This document shows, one piece after another, positions 55,747 to 64,000 of a stretch of 64,000 nucleotides of DNA. The position numbers were made by a program, and so were the translations under genes. How positions within the stretch are numbered: position 1 is the first letter of the stretch; each line of letters starts with the position of its first letter. The notes under the pieces were generated by a model that worked only from the letters and a program-made list of their open reading frames with translations, did not search any database and was not told the origin of the DNA. The stretch is taken from positions 3,782,001 to 3,846,000 of the forward strand of contig NZ_QTUC01000001.1 of assembly GCF_003386795.1 (NCBI RefSeq), in the 5' to 3' direction. The DNA is from Thermasporomyces composti. Lineage in GTDB: Bacteria; Actinomycetota; Actinomycetes; Propionibacteriales; Actinopolymorphaceae.

Positions 55747-56301
55747 ATGGAGCTCATGGAGCTCACGGCCACGGAGCTTGTCGAGCGGTTCCACCTGGCG
55801 GGGTGCGTCTGGATCGACCCGCCGCTGCGCCGTGAGGAGCTCGAGTACCTCACCGCCTTCACCGAATCCCGTCGGTGGCGCCGACCCGGTGGACCCTACG
55901 CCGTCCCCGACAACCCCCTCGCGGAATGCCTCGACCCCGCGCTTGACCTCGCCCTCTACACGACTCCGCCGGCAGGACAGCCCAGCGTGTACTGCCCGTG
56001 GACGCCGGCACGTGCCGGGCACGCCCTCGCGCTTCGCCAGGACGTCGCGGGCGGTCACGGCGTTCCCCCTCACGAGGTCGCTGCATGGCTGGCGTACCTG
56101 CGGGACCACTTCCTGCGGCCCGGCGCCCTCGCTGCCCAGTCGAACGAACCCGCCTTCGCCGGCTTCGGCTTCGACCACGTCCTCCAGGGCGCTGCCGCGG
56201 TGTGCAGCGAGTGGACGGGACTGGTGACGGTGCTGCAGGTCGAGGCGAACGACATCACCGTGCTGACCTTCGGTCGTCACGCGCCGACCGGCCGCGCGTG
56301 A
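55747..56301 (+). CDS. Hypothetical protein
   Basis: A 184-residue acidic protein. GGAGG lies seven bases before the ATG. The sequence has VERFHLAGCVWIDPPLRREELEYLTAF near the start, a Pro-rich centre and SNEPAFAGFGFDHVLQGAAAV toward the end, suggesting a compact alpha/beta fold. Two or three cysteines are scattered without a motif. No family was recognised. It is divergent from the acyP unit and precedes the DUF6318 lipoprotein by about 160 bp. Confidence 0.6.
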   Translation: MELMELTATELVERFHLAGCVWIDPPLRREELEYLTAFTESRRWRRPGGPYAVPDNPLAECLDPALDLALYTTPPAGQPSVYCPWTPARAGHALALRQDVAGGHGVPPHEVAAWLAYLRDHFLRPGALAAQSNEPAFAGFGFDHVLQGAAAVCSEWTGLVTVLQVEANDITVLTFGRHAPTGRA

Positions 56302-56464
56302 CGCCCAAGGCTCTGACGCACCTGCGTGACGCTCAGGCCTCTGGCGGACGTAAGCGAATGTTCGGTCTCGCGTCCACACGTCCGGCGTGCTAGCCTCCTG
56401 CGGGTTTGCGAGATCACAGGGTTGTTGAGTGACGCCGACACCACCTGCTCGTGAGGCGGTTCCG

Positions 56465-57040
56465 GTGAGGAAACGGGGGAGAGTGAGCCGAGTCGGTGCC
56501 GCGAGACGTATCGCCTGCGTCGCAGCGGCCGCGGGAGTGTTCATCCTCGCGAGCTGTAGCGCTGACCCCGTGGAGCCGGACGTTCGCACGACGTCACCGA
56601 CGACCACGGCTGCGACGCGCTCCCCCTCAGCCACACCCACGACCACGCCGAAAGCGGCGCCGGACGACCCCGTGGAGTTCGTTCGGCACTACGTCGAACT
56701 GGTCAACACCGCGCGGATGAGCGGCGATGTGTCGGCCGTGCTCGCGCTGAGCGCCCCAGGATGCGAGGGCTGTCGAAGTGTCGCGCGCGTCATCAAGGAG
56801 ATCCACGACAACGGTGGCACTTACGAGGGGGATCCGAACTGGACGATCCCGGCGGACGGCGCGAGTCTGGTGAACGAGGACCCACCCATCGTGCAGGCGT
56901 ACATCCACACCCAGGAGGTCGAGGTCGTCCGCAAGGCCGGGGGAGAGCCCGAGACGTGGCCCGGCCAGACCACGCTCAACGAGTTCACCTTGAAGCGTGA
57001 GGGGGATGGATGGAAGGTCGAGGAGTTCGTCATCCGGTGA
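56465..57040 (+). CDS. DUF6318-type secreted lipoprotein
   Basis: A 191-residue exported protein. A basic n-region, hydrophobic core and lipobox LASC near residue 31 indicate a lipoprotein; a Thr/Pro-rich linker follows. The folded domain has FVRHYVELVNTARMSGDVSAVLALSAPGCEGC and GWKVEEFVIR, the pattern of the DUF6318 family of actinobacterial SnoaL-like proteins. The two cysteines of APGCEGC probably form a disulfide. The GTG at 56465 with GAGG upstream is chosen over GTG 56429. Its stop overlaps the start of the next secreted protein. Confidence 0.68.
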   Translation: MRKRGRVSRVGAARRIACVAAAAGVFILASCSADPVEPDVRTTSPTTTAATRSPSATPTTTPKAAPDDPVEFVRHYVELVNTARMSGDVSAVLALSAPGCEGCRSVARVIKEIHDNGGTYEGDPNWTIPADGASLVNEDPPIVQAYIHTQEVEVVRKAGGEPETWPGQTTLNEFTLKREGDGWKVEEFVIR

Positions 57041-57909
57041 GCGGGTCGGGCCGATCGCGCAAACTCGCTGCGGTCCTCATGGCGGTCGCCGTCATCGTGT
57101 TCACCGGGATGCTGGCCGGTACAGCCCAAGCGCTGCCACCGGGCTGTCGGCCGCGCCCCGACGGCCGGATCGACTGCGGCGGCAGTGAGGAGGACCCGAG
57201 GAATCCTGGACCGGACCGCCCCGGTCCGAGGGTGCCTCGGCCGCACGACATCTACTACACGCCGGCGTGCCCGTATAACGGGCCTCCCCCCAACGACCCG
57301 AGCGTGATGTGCGAGAGCGCCGTCCGCACCTGCGAGCTGCGCGGTCAGGACGGCATCCTCATGCGCATCTACTACCAGTGGGAGCCGGGCGGGCCCTGGG
57401 AGCTCCAGGCCACCCGCTGTGTGGGCGGTGCCCAGGAGGATGAGCTCCAGGTCGACCCCGGCCGCGTGCGCCTGGAGCTGGTCACCCGCTACCTGCCCGC
57501 GGCCAATGTCGCGGTCAACCCCGGCAACGGGCGGACGCTGCTGAACTTCCCGACCATCTTCTACACGGAGGTCGGACCGTACCGGGAGACCGTCACGATC
57601 CTCGGCCAGCCGGTGACGATCGAGGCGGAGCCGGTCGCGTTCCTGTGGACGTGGGGCGACGGCCAAACCGCGCGCACGACGACACCGGGTCGCCCCTACA
57701 GCCCGTCGGCCGACCCCTCGGAGTACGTCACCCACGAGTACACCGTGGCTCGCGCGACCCCCTACACCGTCGACGTCGACGTCGAGTGGCGGGCCAGCTT
57801 CTCGGTGGGCGGCGGTCCGCAGCAGGACCTCGGCACCCTCACGGTGACCCGTGGCGAGACGGCGAGCGTGACCGTGCTGGAGAAGGCCGACGTCCTCTCC
57901 GGGTCCTAG
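57037..57909 (+). CDS. Secreted PKD-domain protein
   Basis: A 290-residue exported protein. The signal peptide runs to about residue 34 (GTAQA-LP). A Pro/Arg/Gly-rich stretch is followed by a cysteine-containing region (ACPYNG, MCESAVRTCELRG) and, from about 195, a PKD-like module with FLWTWGDG and a final VTHEYTV. Start GTG overlaps the DUF6318 gene by four bases (GTGA), so they form a coupled pair. PKD modules mediate protein or sugar contacts at the surface; the function is not known. A strong terminator follows. Confidence 0.7.
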   Translation: MSGSGRSRKLAAVLMAVAVIVFTGMLAGTAQALPPGCRPRPDGRIDCGGSEEDPRNPGPDRPGPRVPRPHDIYYTPACPYNGPPPNDPSVMCESAVRTCELRGQDGILMRIYYQWEPGGPWELQATRCVGGAQEDELQVDPGRVRLELVTRYLPAANVAVNPGNGRTLLNFPTIFYTEVGPYRETVTILGQPVTIEAEPVAFLWTWGDGQTARTTTPGRPYSPSADPSEYVTHEYTVARATPYTVDVDVEWRASFSVGGGPQQDLGTLTVTRGETASVTVLEKADVLSGS

Positions 57910-57923
57910 AAGGCGCTCCTGCA

Positions 57924-57961
57924 CGCGGAGGGGCCGGCCTCGGGTCGGCCCCTCCGCGTTT
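57924..57961 (+). terminator. Intrinsic terminator after the PKD gene
   Basis: CGCGGAGGGGCCG (57924-57936) pairs perfectly with 57946-57958 over a nine-base loop and is followed by TTT. It starts 15 bases after the stop. On the other strand it could also stop dinB readthrough. Confidence 0.75.
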
Positions 57962-57998
57962 CCGAGGGTCTGCGCCGAGGGAACCTGTGGCCGAATGA

Positions 57999-59378
57999 TC
58001 AGCCGGCGGGTGGGGGGTCGGTCCGTGCGAGCGGAGAGTGCGGGGTCAGCGGCGAGTAGGGGGCGAGCTCGGGGTCATCCGAGGCGAAGGTGCGCACCGG
58101 GCCGGGCCCGGTCGTCGCGGTCTCGAAGCGCACCGTGACCCGTCCGAGTCCCGAGCCCCACACCCATCCCGCGCCGTAGCGCCGGTGGATGACGTCGGCT
58201 CCAGGCACCCACCGCGGACCGGTCTGGACGGGCCCTGACGTGACCCGCTCCGTCTCACTGTGCTCAGCGTCGGCGTGCTCAGCGTCGGCGTCGGTCTCGT
58301 CGACGAGTGCGCCGAACAGGTCCTCCTGCACCCAGTCGGCCAGGCCGGACACGCCGACGCCGAGCAGGCGCACCCCGGCGGAGGTGTCGACCTCCGACAG
58401 CAGCCGCCGGGCCAGTCGCGTGATGACACGGTCGTCGTCGGTGGGACCGGCGAGGGTCGCCGAGCGGGTGTGGGTGGTGAAGTCGTACAGCCGCACCTTC
58501 ACGGTGACCGTCCGGCCGGAGAGGCGCTCGCGGGCGAGGCGCTCGCACACCCGGCTGGCCAGTCGTTCGATGACGACGCCGAGCAGCGCCGGGTCGGCGA
58601 TGTCGTGGTCGAAGGTGTCCTCGACGCTGATGGACTTCGCCTCCCGCTCGGCGACGACGGGACGGTCGTCGCCGGCGCAGGCGAGCCGGGCGAGCGCCTG
58701 GCCGTGCGCCTTGCCGAGGGCGCGAACGAGCTCCTCCTCGCCCACCCGGCCGAGGTCGCCCACGGTGTGCACACCCATCCGTCGCAGCCGCTCCGCTGTG
58801 GCCGGCCCGACCCCAGGGATGACCGAGACGGGCATCGGTGACAGGAGCTCGGTCTCAGCGCCCGGGGTCACGACCAGGAGCCCGTCGGGCTTGCGCAGAT
58901 CGCTCGCGATCTTGGCGATGAGCTTGGAGGTTCCCACCCCGATCGACGCGGTGAGTCCTCCGGTGACCCGCCGCACCGTCCGCTTCAGGTCACGGGCGAG
59001 GCTCTCGACAGCGCTGGGCGAGAGGTCACCGATCGTGCCCGCGGTCAGGTCGACGTACGCCTCGTCGAGCGACAGCGGCTCGACGACGGGGGAGAGCTCG
59101 CGCAGAGCCGCCATGACGGCCCGGCTCGTCCGGCGATAGATCGTGAAGCGCGGGGACAGGAAGGCCGCGTGCGGACACCGGGCGCGCGCCTCCGCCATCC
59201 GCATGGCGGAGCGAACGCCGAACGCTCGCGCCTCGTACGAGGCGGTCGCGACGACACCGCGAGGGCCCAGACCGCCGACCACAACCGGCTTCCCGCGCAG
59301 CGACGGCTTGTCCCGCTGCTCGACGGCGGCGAAGAAGGCGTCCAGGTCCAGGTGAAGGATGCTCGGCTGGGGGCGCAC
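57999..59378 (-). CDS. dinB: DNA polymerase IV with C-terminal Tudor-like extension
   Basis: A 459-residue Y-family polymerase. Catalytic residues lie in HLDLDAFFAAVEQ and SLDEAYVDLT; the YEARAFGV and IGVGTSKLIAKIASD blocks and the HhH motif VIPGVGPATAERL identify DinB; the little-finger domain ends near residue 355. After an acidic linker a further 60 residues carry VIHRRYGAGWVWGSGLGRV, resembling the Tudor-like C-terminus of PcrA/UvrD. Pol IV bypasses lesions at low fidelity. GTG start with GGGAGGA upstream; the longer open frame is rejected. Confidence 0.92.
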   Translation of the reverse strand: MRPQPSILHLDLDAFFAAVEQRDKPSLRGKPVVVGGLGPRGVVATASYEARAFGVRSAMRMAEARARCPHAAFLSPRFTIYRRTSRAVMAALRELSPVVEPLSLDEAYVDLTAGTIGDLSPSAVESLARDLKRTVRRVTGGLTASIGVGTSKLIAKIASDLRKPDGLLVVTPGAETELLSPMPVSVIPGVGPATAERLRRMGVHTVGDLGRVGEEELVRALGKAHGQALARLACAGDDRPVVAEREAKSISVEDTFDHDIADPALLGVVIERLASRVCERLARERLSGRTVTVKVRLYDFTTHTRSATLAGPTDDDRVITRLARRLLSEVDTSAGVRLLGVGVSGLADWVQEDLFGALVDETDADAEHADAEHSETERVTSGPVQTGPRWVPGADVIHRRYGAGWVWGSGLGRVTVRFETATTGPGPVRTFASDDPELAPYSPLTPHSPLARTDPPPAG

Positions 59379-59753
59379 GCGGCGATCCTCCCAGGCGTCC
59401 CGGACCTCCCCGCAACGACGACGGCTTGGCGCCGCCTGACGGCCGTGGCGAGTCGTGACGCCACCGCGTACCCGGACCCGAGGTCGGGTTTCACCCACCC
59501 GATGGTGGGTACGACCGCGGCCGCCTCGCGTGTCGTGGAACAGTCGACGGGAGTGGAAGGTCCCGGCGCCTACCACCGAAGGCGCTCCCGCGCCGCACAC
59601 CTTCTCGACTCCGCAGCGAGGACGGGAGGTCGCATTCGTCCGGTTCGACAGCTGTGCGACGAAATTTGGTCACGAGACGGGACCGCCGACCCCTTGGCTC
59701 GACGCGGTCCCGGTGTCACGCTCCGAGCAAGGTCCCTGGGGGAGGAGCCGTCG
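59379..59753. other. 375-bp divergent gap between dinB and the GCS2 gene
   Basis: A small hairpin (ACCCACC at 59493-59499, GGTGGGT at 59504-59510) and an AT-richer patch around 59660-59667 (GAAATTTG) after TTCGAC are the only notable elements; the latter might be a promoter for the plus-strand gene. No coding sequence recognised. Confidence 0.4.
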
Positions 59754-61232
59754 ATGGGCCAGCGCATCGAACCCCAGGTCTTCACTCGCGAAGACCGCAC
59801 GCACTTCCGGCACAAGCTGCGTCGCTGCTTGCAGGCTTTCAGCCAGATGGTGGAGGAGTCCCGGTTCGACCCCACCCATCGCTCGACTGGCTTCGAGATC
59901 GAGCTCAACCTCGTCGACGACCGCGGCGACCCGGCGTTGAAGAACACCGAGGTCCTCGCCGCGATCGCGGATCCGGCCTTCCAGACCGAGCTCGCGCTCT
60001 ACAACATGGAAGTCAACATGACGCCGCGCTCGCTGCGCGGGAGTGGGCTGAAGGAGTTCGAGGACGATCTCTGGGCCCGCCTCAACGCCGCGGACAAGAA
60101 GGCGCGGGAGCTCGGGGTCCGGGTCGTCATGGTCGGCATTTTGCCGACGGTGACCACCGACCACATGTCGATCGAGGCGCTGTCCCCGGACGCCCGCTAC
60201 ACCTTGCTCAACGACCAGATCATCCTGGCGCGGGGCGAAGACATCCACATCGCGATCGACGGGGTCGAGCGGCTGTCGTTGACGACGGACACGGTGGCGG
60301 CCGAAGCGGCCTGCACGAGCGCCCAGTTGCACATCCAGATCAGCCCCGAGGCGTTCCCGGCCTACTGGAACGCCGCGCAGGTGATCGCCGGTCCGCAAGT
60401 GGCCCTCTCGGCCAACTCGCCGTTCCTGTTCGGTCGAGAGCTGTGGCGTGAGACCCGCATTCCGCTCTTCGAGCAGGCGATCGACACGCGCACGGACGAG
60501 CTGACCTACCAGGGGGTTCGCCCACGGGTGTGGTTCGGGGAGCGGTGGTTGAGCTCGGTGAGCGAGCTGTTCGAGGAGAACGTCCGCTACTTCCCGCCCC
60601 TCCTCCCGGTGAGCGAGGAGGAAGACCCGGTCGAGGAGCTCGCGCGGGGGAACACACCCAACCTGGGCGAGCTGCGCTTGCACAACGGCACGATCTATCG
60701 GTGGAACCGGCCGGTCTACGACGTGGTGGACGGACGCGCCCACCTGAGGATCGAGAACCGCGTCATGCCGGCCGGTCCCACCGTGGTCGACGTCCTGGCG
60801 AACGCCGCGTTCTACTTCGGGCTGCTGCGTCGGCTGGCCGAGGAGGAGGTTCCGCTGTGGTCGCGCATGTCCTTCGACGCGGCGGCTGACAACTTCTTCC
60901 AAGGCGCCCGCGCCGGTATCCAGGCCGAGCAGTACTGGCCGGGGGCGGGCTGGATCGGCACGCCGGAGCTCGTCCTGCGCAAGTTGCTGCCGCTGGCGCA
61001 CGAAGGGCTGTCGGACATGGAGGTCGACCCGGCTCAGCGTGACCGCCTCCTCGGGGTGATCGAGCAGCGCTGTCTGTCGGGGCAGAACGGCGCGGAGTGG
61101 CAGGTCCGGACCTTCCACAGGCTGCTCGAGTCCACCGGCGGGTCGAGGCTCGACGCGCTACGGCAGATGCTGCGGCGCTACGTGGAGTACATGGCGACGA
61201 ACGCGCCGGTCCACACGTGGCCGGTCGACTGA
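59754..61232 (+). CDS. Glutamate-cysteine ligase family (GCS2) protein
   Basis: A 492-residue protein of the GCS2/YbdK-like superfamily. STGFEIELNLVD near residue 43 carries the acidic metal ligands; NMEVNMTPR, LHIQI and LRIENRVMPAGPTVVD give the remaining ATP/metal site pattern. GCS2 enzymes join glutamate to an amine or cysteine using ATP. Most actinobacteria make mycothiol rather than glutathione, so another amine acceptor, as in EgtA or related ligases, is likely. GGAGGAG precedes the ATG. It is a single gene between dinB and the stress protein. Confidence 0.8.
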   Translation: MGQRIEPQVFTREDRTHFRHKLRRCLQAFSQMVEESRFDPTHRSTGFEIELNLVDDRGDPALKNTEVLAAIADPAFQTELALYNMEVNMTPRSLRGSGLKEFEDDLWARLNAADKKARELGVRVVMVGILPTVTTDHMSIEALSPDARYTLLNDQIILARGEDIHIAIDGVERLSLTTDTVAAEAACTSAQLHIQISPEAFPAYWNAAQVIAGPQVALSANSPFLFGRELWRETRIPLFEQAIDTRTDELTYQGVRPRVWFGERWLSSVSELFEENVRYFPPLLPVSEEEDPVEELARGNTPNLGELRLHNGTIYRWNRPVYDVVDGRAHLRIENRVMPAGPTVVDVLANAAFYFGLLRRLAEEEVPLWSRMSFDAAADNFFQGARAGIQAEQYWPGAGWIGTPELVLRKLLPLAHEGLSDMEVDPAQRDRLLGVIEQRCLSGQNGAEWQVRTFHRLLESTGGSRLDALRQMLRRYVEYMATNAPVHTWPVD

Positions 61233-61412
61233 GGGACGCAGGCTCCTGGCGCCAGTCACGTGTGGGCCGTAGGGGTGAGTGAGAGCCGCCCTGTCCCCAC
61301 GGCCTGAACGCGCCGGGCGCGTCGTGGGTCATCCGTGGCGGGCCAGCCGGTGTAGTAGCGTCCGGACCAGGTTCGTGGCCGGGAGTTCTCGTGGCGCGGG
61401 AGGTGACCCCCG

Positions 61413-61805
61413 ATGACGGCGATCGTCGTGAGCTACGTCGACAAGCCAGAGGGCTGGGCAGCCCTGCGCCGCGCCGTCGCGGAGGCGAAACTGCGCCGGG
61501 CCCGCCTCGTCGTGGTGTGCGCGCGCCGAGTCGTCGACCCGGACGCCGACCCGGCGATCCGTGCCGCGCGCGAGGAGCTGGAGTCCGACGGCCTCCCCAG
61601 CGCTGTCGAGATGACGCCGGTGGATCGGGAGCCGGCCGACGGGCTCATCACGGTGGCTGAGCGTGAGGGAGCCGACTTCATCGTGATCGGTCTGCGCCGG
61701 CGCTCGGCGGTGGGCAAGCTCATCCTGGGCAGCAACGCGCAGCGGGTCCTGCTCGACGCGCCGTGCCCCGTCCTCGCCGTCAAGGCAGCGCCTGGTGCGG
61801 CCTAG
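61413..61805 (+). CDS. Universal stress protein (UspA family)
   Basis: A 130-residue UspA-fold protein. The ATP-binding signature G-x2-G-x9-G-S is present as GLRRRSAVGKLILGSNAQRVL, followed by CPVLAVK. The ATG follows GGGAGGTGA. Such proteins bind nucleotides and accumulate on starvation, hypoxia or stress. It stands alone between the GCS2 gene and the principal sigma gene. Confidence 0.9.
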   Translation: MTAIVVSYVDKPEGWAALRRAVAEAKLRRARLVVVCARRVVDPDADPAIRAAREELESDGLPSAVEMTPVDREPADGLITVAEREGADFIVIGLRRRSAVGKLILGSNAQRVLLDAPCPVLAVKAAPGAA

Positions 61806-62168
61806 CGTGGGGTGAGCTCGCCCACATCGCGTCTGGTCTCCTCGGTCGCGGGCCGCGAGATGTCGCCGAAGCGGTGAACCCGGATTGCGCCGGGGAGCCT
61901 CCCGGGCATACCCGCTCCAGGGACCACGTCTGCCAGGGGGGACCACATTCGCCGCCACCGGCGTCGCGACCGGGGTTGCCTTGATGGCCGACGTATGCTG
62001 AACATCAAGCAATCCGGGCCCGACCGCGTGAGGCATCGTGCCGCGTCATCCTGACCGATCCCACGTAGGTGCCGCGCGAGCATCTGCGAAGGGGCATGCC
62101 ACAATGCACCTTTGCGTCATGCCGGGTGTCCCGGTCACTCTCACCACAGGTACGACGAGAGGAAGGTC
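61806..62168. promoter_or_regulatory. 363-bp upstream region of the principal sigma gene
   Basis: TATGCT at 61994-61999 is a good -10 hexamer that would start transcription near 62006 and leave a leader of about 160 bases. It lies within a small inverted repeat, CTTGATG (61980-61986) and CATCAAG (62003-62009), which might be an operator. No matching -35 was found. Confidence 0.45.
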
Positions 62169-63761
62169 GTGTCGTCCCGCACGTCCCGGAATGCCCATCT
62201 TCTTGAGATTCCGCAGGTCCGGCAGCTGGTCGAGAAGGGCAGAGAACGCGGGCACGTCACCGCTGAGGAAGTCCGCGGCGCCTGCGAAGAGGTTGGGATC
62301 GGCAAGTCTCAGTGGGCAAACTTGCTGCGGTACCTCGGCGAGGAAGGTGTGACCGTGTCGGTCGACTCCACAACTCAGACGACCCGCAAGCGGGTGGCCG
62401 CCGCCGCGTCGAGACGCGCGGCCGCCGTGACCCAGAGCACGACCGCTCCCGCCAAGCGGACGTCCACGTCGAAGTCCCGCACCACGAAAAGGGCGGCGAG
62501 TGCGGTCAAGACGTCCACTGAGCGTCCCGCCGCCGAGGAGACGCCGACCGTGCGCGCGGACACGCCGGACGACGCCTCGACGACCTCGACAGCCGCTGAG
62601 GCCCCGGCGTCTCGTGCCGGTACCGGTCGGAAGAGCTCCAGTTCGGGCAAGAGCACGACCAAGACCGCGAAGAAGACGTCCTCGGCCAAGTCCTCCAAGG
62701 CCAAGAAGGCGCCGAAGCCCATCGACGAGCCGGACTTCGTCGACGACGAGGACCTCAACCTCGACCTGGAGGGCGATCTCGACGACGAGGGCTTCGTGCT
62801 GTCGGAGGGCGACGACGCCGACGAGCCGGAGCAGCAGGTCATGGTCGCGGGGGCGACCGCCGACCCGATCAAGGACTACCTCAAGCAGATCGGTAAGGTC
62901 CCGCTGCTCAACGCCGAGCAGGAGGTCGAGCTCGCCAAGCGGATCGAGGCCGGGCTGTTCGCTGAGGAGAAGCTCGCGAACAGCAAGGACCTGCCGCCGC
63001 AGCTGGTGACCGAGCTGGAGTGGATCGCCGAGGACGGCCGACGGGCGAAGAACCACCTGCTGGAGGCGAACCTGCGGCTGGTGGTCTCGCTGGCCAAGCG
63101 GTACACCGGCCGGGGCATGCAGTTCCTGGACCTGATCCAGGAGGGGAACCTCGGCTTGATCCGTGCGGTGGAGAAGTTCGACTACACCAAGGGCTACAAG
63201 TTCTCCACCTACGCGACCTGGTGGATCCGGCAGGCGATCACCCGGGCGATGGCGGACCAGGCCCGGACGATCCGGATCCCTGTCCACATGGTCGAGGTGA
63301 TCAACAAGCTCGCCCGCGTCCAGCGGCAGATGCTCCAGGACCTCGGTCGCGAGCCGACTCCGGAGGAGCTGGCCAAGGAGCTGGACATGACGCCGGAGAA
63401 GGTCGTCGAGGTCCAGAAGTACGGCCGGGAGCCGATCAGCCTGCACACCCCGTTGGGTGAGGACGGCGACAGCGAGTTCGGTGACCTGATCGAGGACTCC
63501 GAGGCCATCGTCCCCGCCGACGCGGTGTCCTTCACGCTGCTGCAAGAGCAGCTCCACGCGGTTTTGGACACGCTGTCCGAGCGGGAGGCCGGTGTGGTGT
63601 CGATGCGCTTCGGGCTCACCGACGGCCAGCCGAAGACGCTCGACGAGATCGGCAAGGTCTACGGCGTGACGCGGGAGCGGATCCGCCAGATCGAGAGCAA
63701 GACGATGAGCAAGCTCCGCCACCCGAGCCGCTCCCAGGTCCTGCGGGACTACCTGGACTGA
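62169..63761 (+). CDS. hrdB: Principal RNA polymerase sigma factor (HrdB/SigA)
   Basis: A 530-residue principal sigma factor. Residues 1-75 correspond to region 1.1 ([32 protein letters not shown]); a long Ala/Thr/Ser/Lys-rich linker (80-200) and an acidic patch follow, as usual in actinobacteria. Region 1.2 ([21 protein letters not shown]), 2.1-2.4 ([37 protein letters not shown]), 3 and 4 ([19 protein letters not shown]) are complete. It directs housekeeping transcription with RbpA. GTG start with GAGAGGAAGG upstream. Confidence 0.96.
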   Translation: MSSRTSRNAHLLEIPQVRQLVEKGRERGHVTAEEVRGACEEVGIGKSQWANLLRYLGEEGVTVSVDSTTQTTRKRVAAAASRRAAAVTQSTTAPAKRTSTSKSRTTKRAASAVKTSTERPAAEETPTVRADTPDDASTTSTAAEAPASRAGTGRKSSSSGKSTTKTAKKTSSAKSSKAKKAPKPIDEPDFVDDEDLNLDLEGDLDDEGFVLSEGDDADEPEQQVMVAGATADPIKDYLKQIGKVPLLNAEQEVELAKRIEAGLFAEEKLANSKDLPPQLVTELEWIAEDGRRAKNHLLEANLRLVVSLAKRYTGRGMQFLDLIQEGNLGLIRAVEKFDYTKGYKFSTYATWWIRQAITRAMADQARTIRIPVHMVEVINKLARVQRQMLQDLGREPTPEELAKELDMTPEKVVEVQKYGREPISLHTPLGEDGDSEFGDLIEDSEAIVPADAVSFTLLQEQLHAVLDTLSEREAGVVSMRFGLTDGQPKTLDEIGKVYGVTRERIRQIESKTMSKLRHPSRSQVLRDYLD

Positions 63762-63800
63762 GCCCCGGGGACCGCGCTCGCACGGGCTCGGGACGCCGAA

Positions 63801-63819
63801 GACGGCCCTCGTGGCCGTC
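63801..63819 (+). terminator. First hairpin after hrdB
   Basis: GACGGCC (63801-63807), five-base loop, GGCCGTC (63813-63819). It begins about 40 bases after the sigma gene stop and has no U tract, so it may slow or protect the transcript end rather than terminate fully. Confidence 0.5.
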
Positions 63820-63922
63820 CTCGCGTCCTGCGCTCGAGCCTCGCGGTTCCGAGATCCCGCGCGTGTCACAGCTCCGGGGTGGCTCGGCGTCGGCGCCGCT
63901 GGGGCCTTCGCCCTGGGAACTC

Positions 63923-63948
63923 ACCCTCGCCCACGTGGCGAGGGTTTT
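63923..63948 (+). terminator. Intrinsic terminator with U tract downstream of hrdB
   Basis: ACCCTCGCC (63923-63931), loop CACGT, GGCGAGGGT (63937-63945), then TTT. A perfect nine-pair stem with trailing T run is the classic intrinsic form, read on the plus strand. It lies 160 bases after hrdB. Confidence 0.8.
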
Positions 63949-64000
63949 CTCACGCGTGGACCTTCACGCAAAGTCGCATCACATGAGCATTTCGTTATCT

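Overview
The window is a GC-rich chromosomal segment of an actinobacterium. This rests on uvrC-rapZ-yvcK-whiA followed by gap-pgk-tpiA, RbpA, an HrdB-type principal sigma factor, an MprAB-PepD-like stress module, split and coupled GTGA/ATGA junctions, and frequent GTG starts. Gas-vesicle GvpY/GvpZ homologues, a GPGG small membrane protein and a DUF6318 lipoprotein also point to Actinobacteria. Many carbohydrate and sugar-acid genes (GH127, GH172, UxaA, a LarA-like enzyme, two FadR/GntR regulators) suggest a plant-biomass degrader. No rRNA, tRNA, insertion sequence, prophage or CRISPR array was recognised.

Layout. 1-3.7 kb: an F420-type oxidoreductase, then gvpG-gvpY-gvpZ without shell genes, then an HdeD-like membrane protein. 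3.7-6.6 kb (minus): Gfo/Idh oxidoreductase and GH127 arabinofuranosidase. 7-12.8 kb: GPGG protein, HrpA helicase, secreted M15 peptidase, small Cys protein. 13-18.1 kb: GH172 (DUF2961) enzyme, then a FadR regulator divergent from uxaA and a nickel-pincer LarA-like gene. 18.2-27.4 kb: Rieske lipoprotein, then the conserved uvrC-rapZ-yvcK-whiA and gap-pgk-tpiA blocks. 27.5-33 kb: separate RibD-type reductase and deaminase, enoyl-CoA hydratase-like protein, N-acyl-D-amino-acid deacylase, phosphoglucomutase. 33-43.5 kb: MFS exporter, YciI, SecG, RbpA, ribokinase, DapA-like aldolase with FadR regulator, TesB, thiamine-binding-like protein, a methyltransferase fold, a nucleotidyltransferase and an aldo/keto reductase. 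43.6-45.2 kb: a MetNI-like pair whose ATPase has lost every catalytic motif. 45.6-64 kb: PfkB kinase, SigB-like sigma factor, ATP-dependent DNA ligase, pyrD, pepD-mprB-mprA, acylphosphatase, a DUF6318/PKD secreted pair, DNA polymerase IV, a GCS2-family ligase, a universal stress protein and the principal sigma factor.

How the parts fit. The block at 18.9-27.4 kb is housekeeping: repair, cell-envelope/central-carbon control and lower glycolysis. The sigma factors and RbpA serve transcription; MprAB probably drives PepD and envelope stress responses. The sugar genes look like separate inducible units, each with inverted repeats upstream. The most unusual items are the degenerate MetN-like protein kept in frame beside an intact MetI-like permease, the UxaA/LarA-like pair, the orphan gvpGYZ set, and a five-copy GATCGGAC array before the split riboflavin-type genes.
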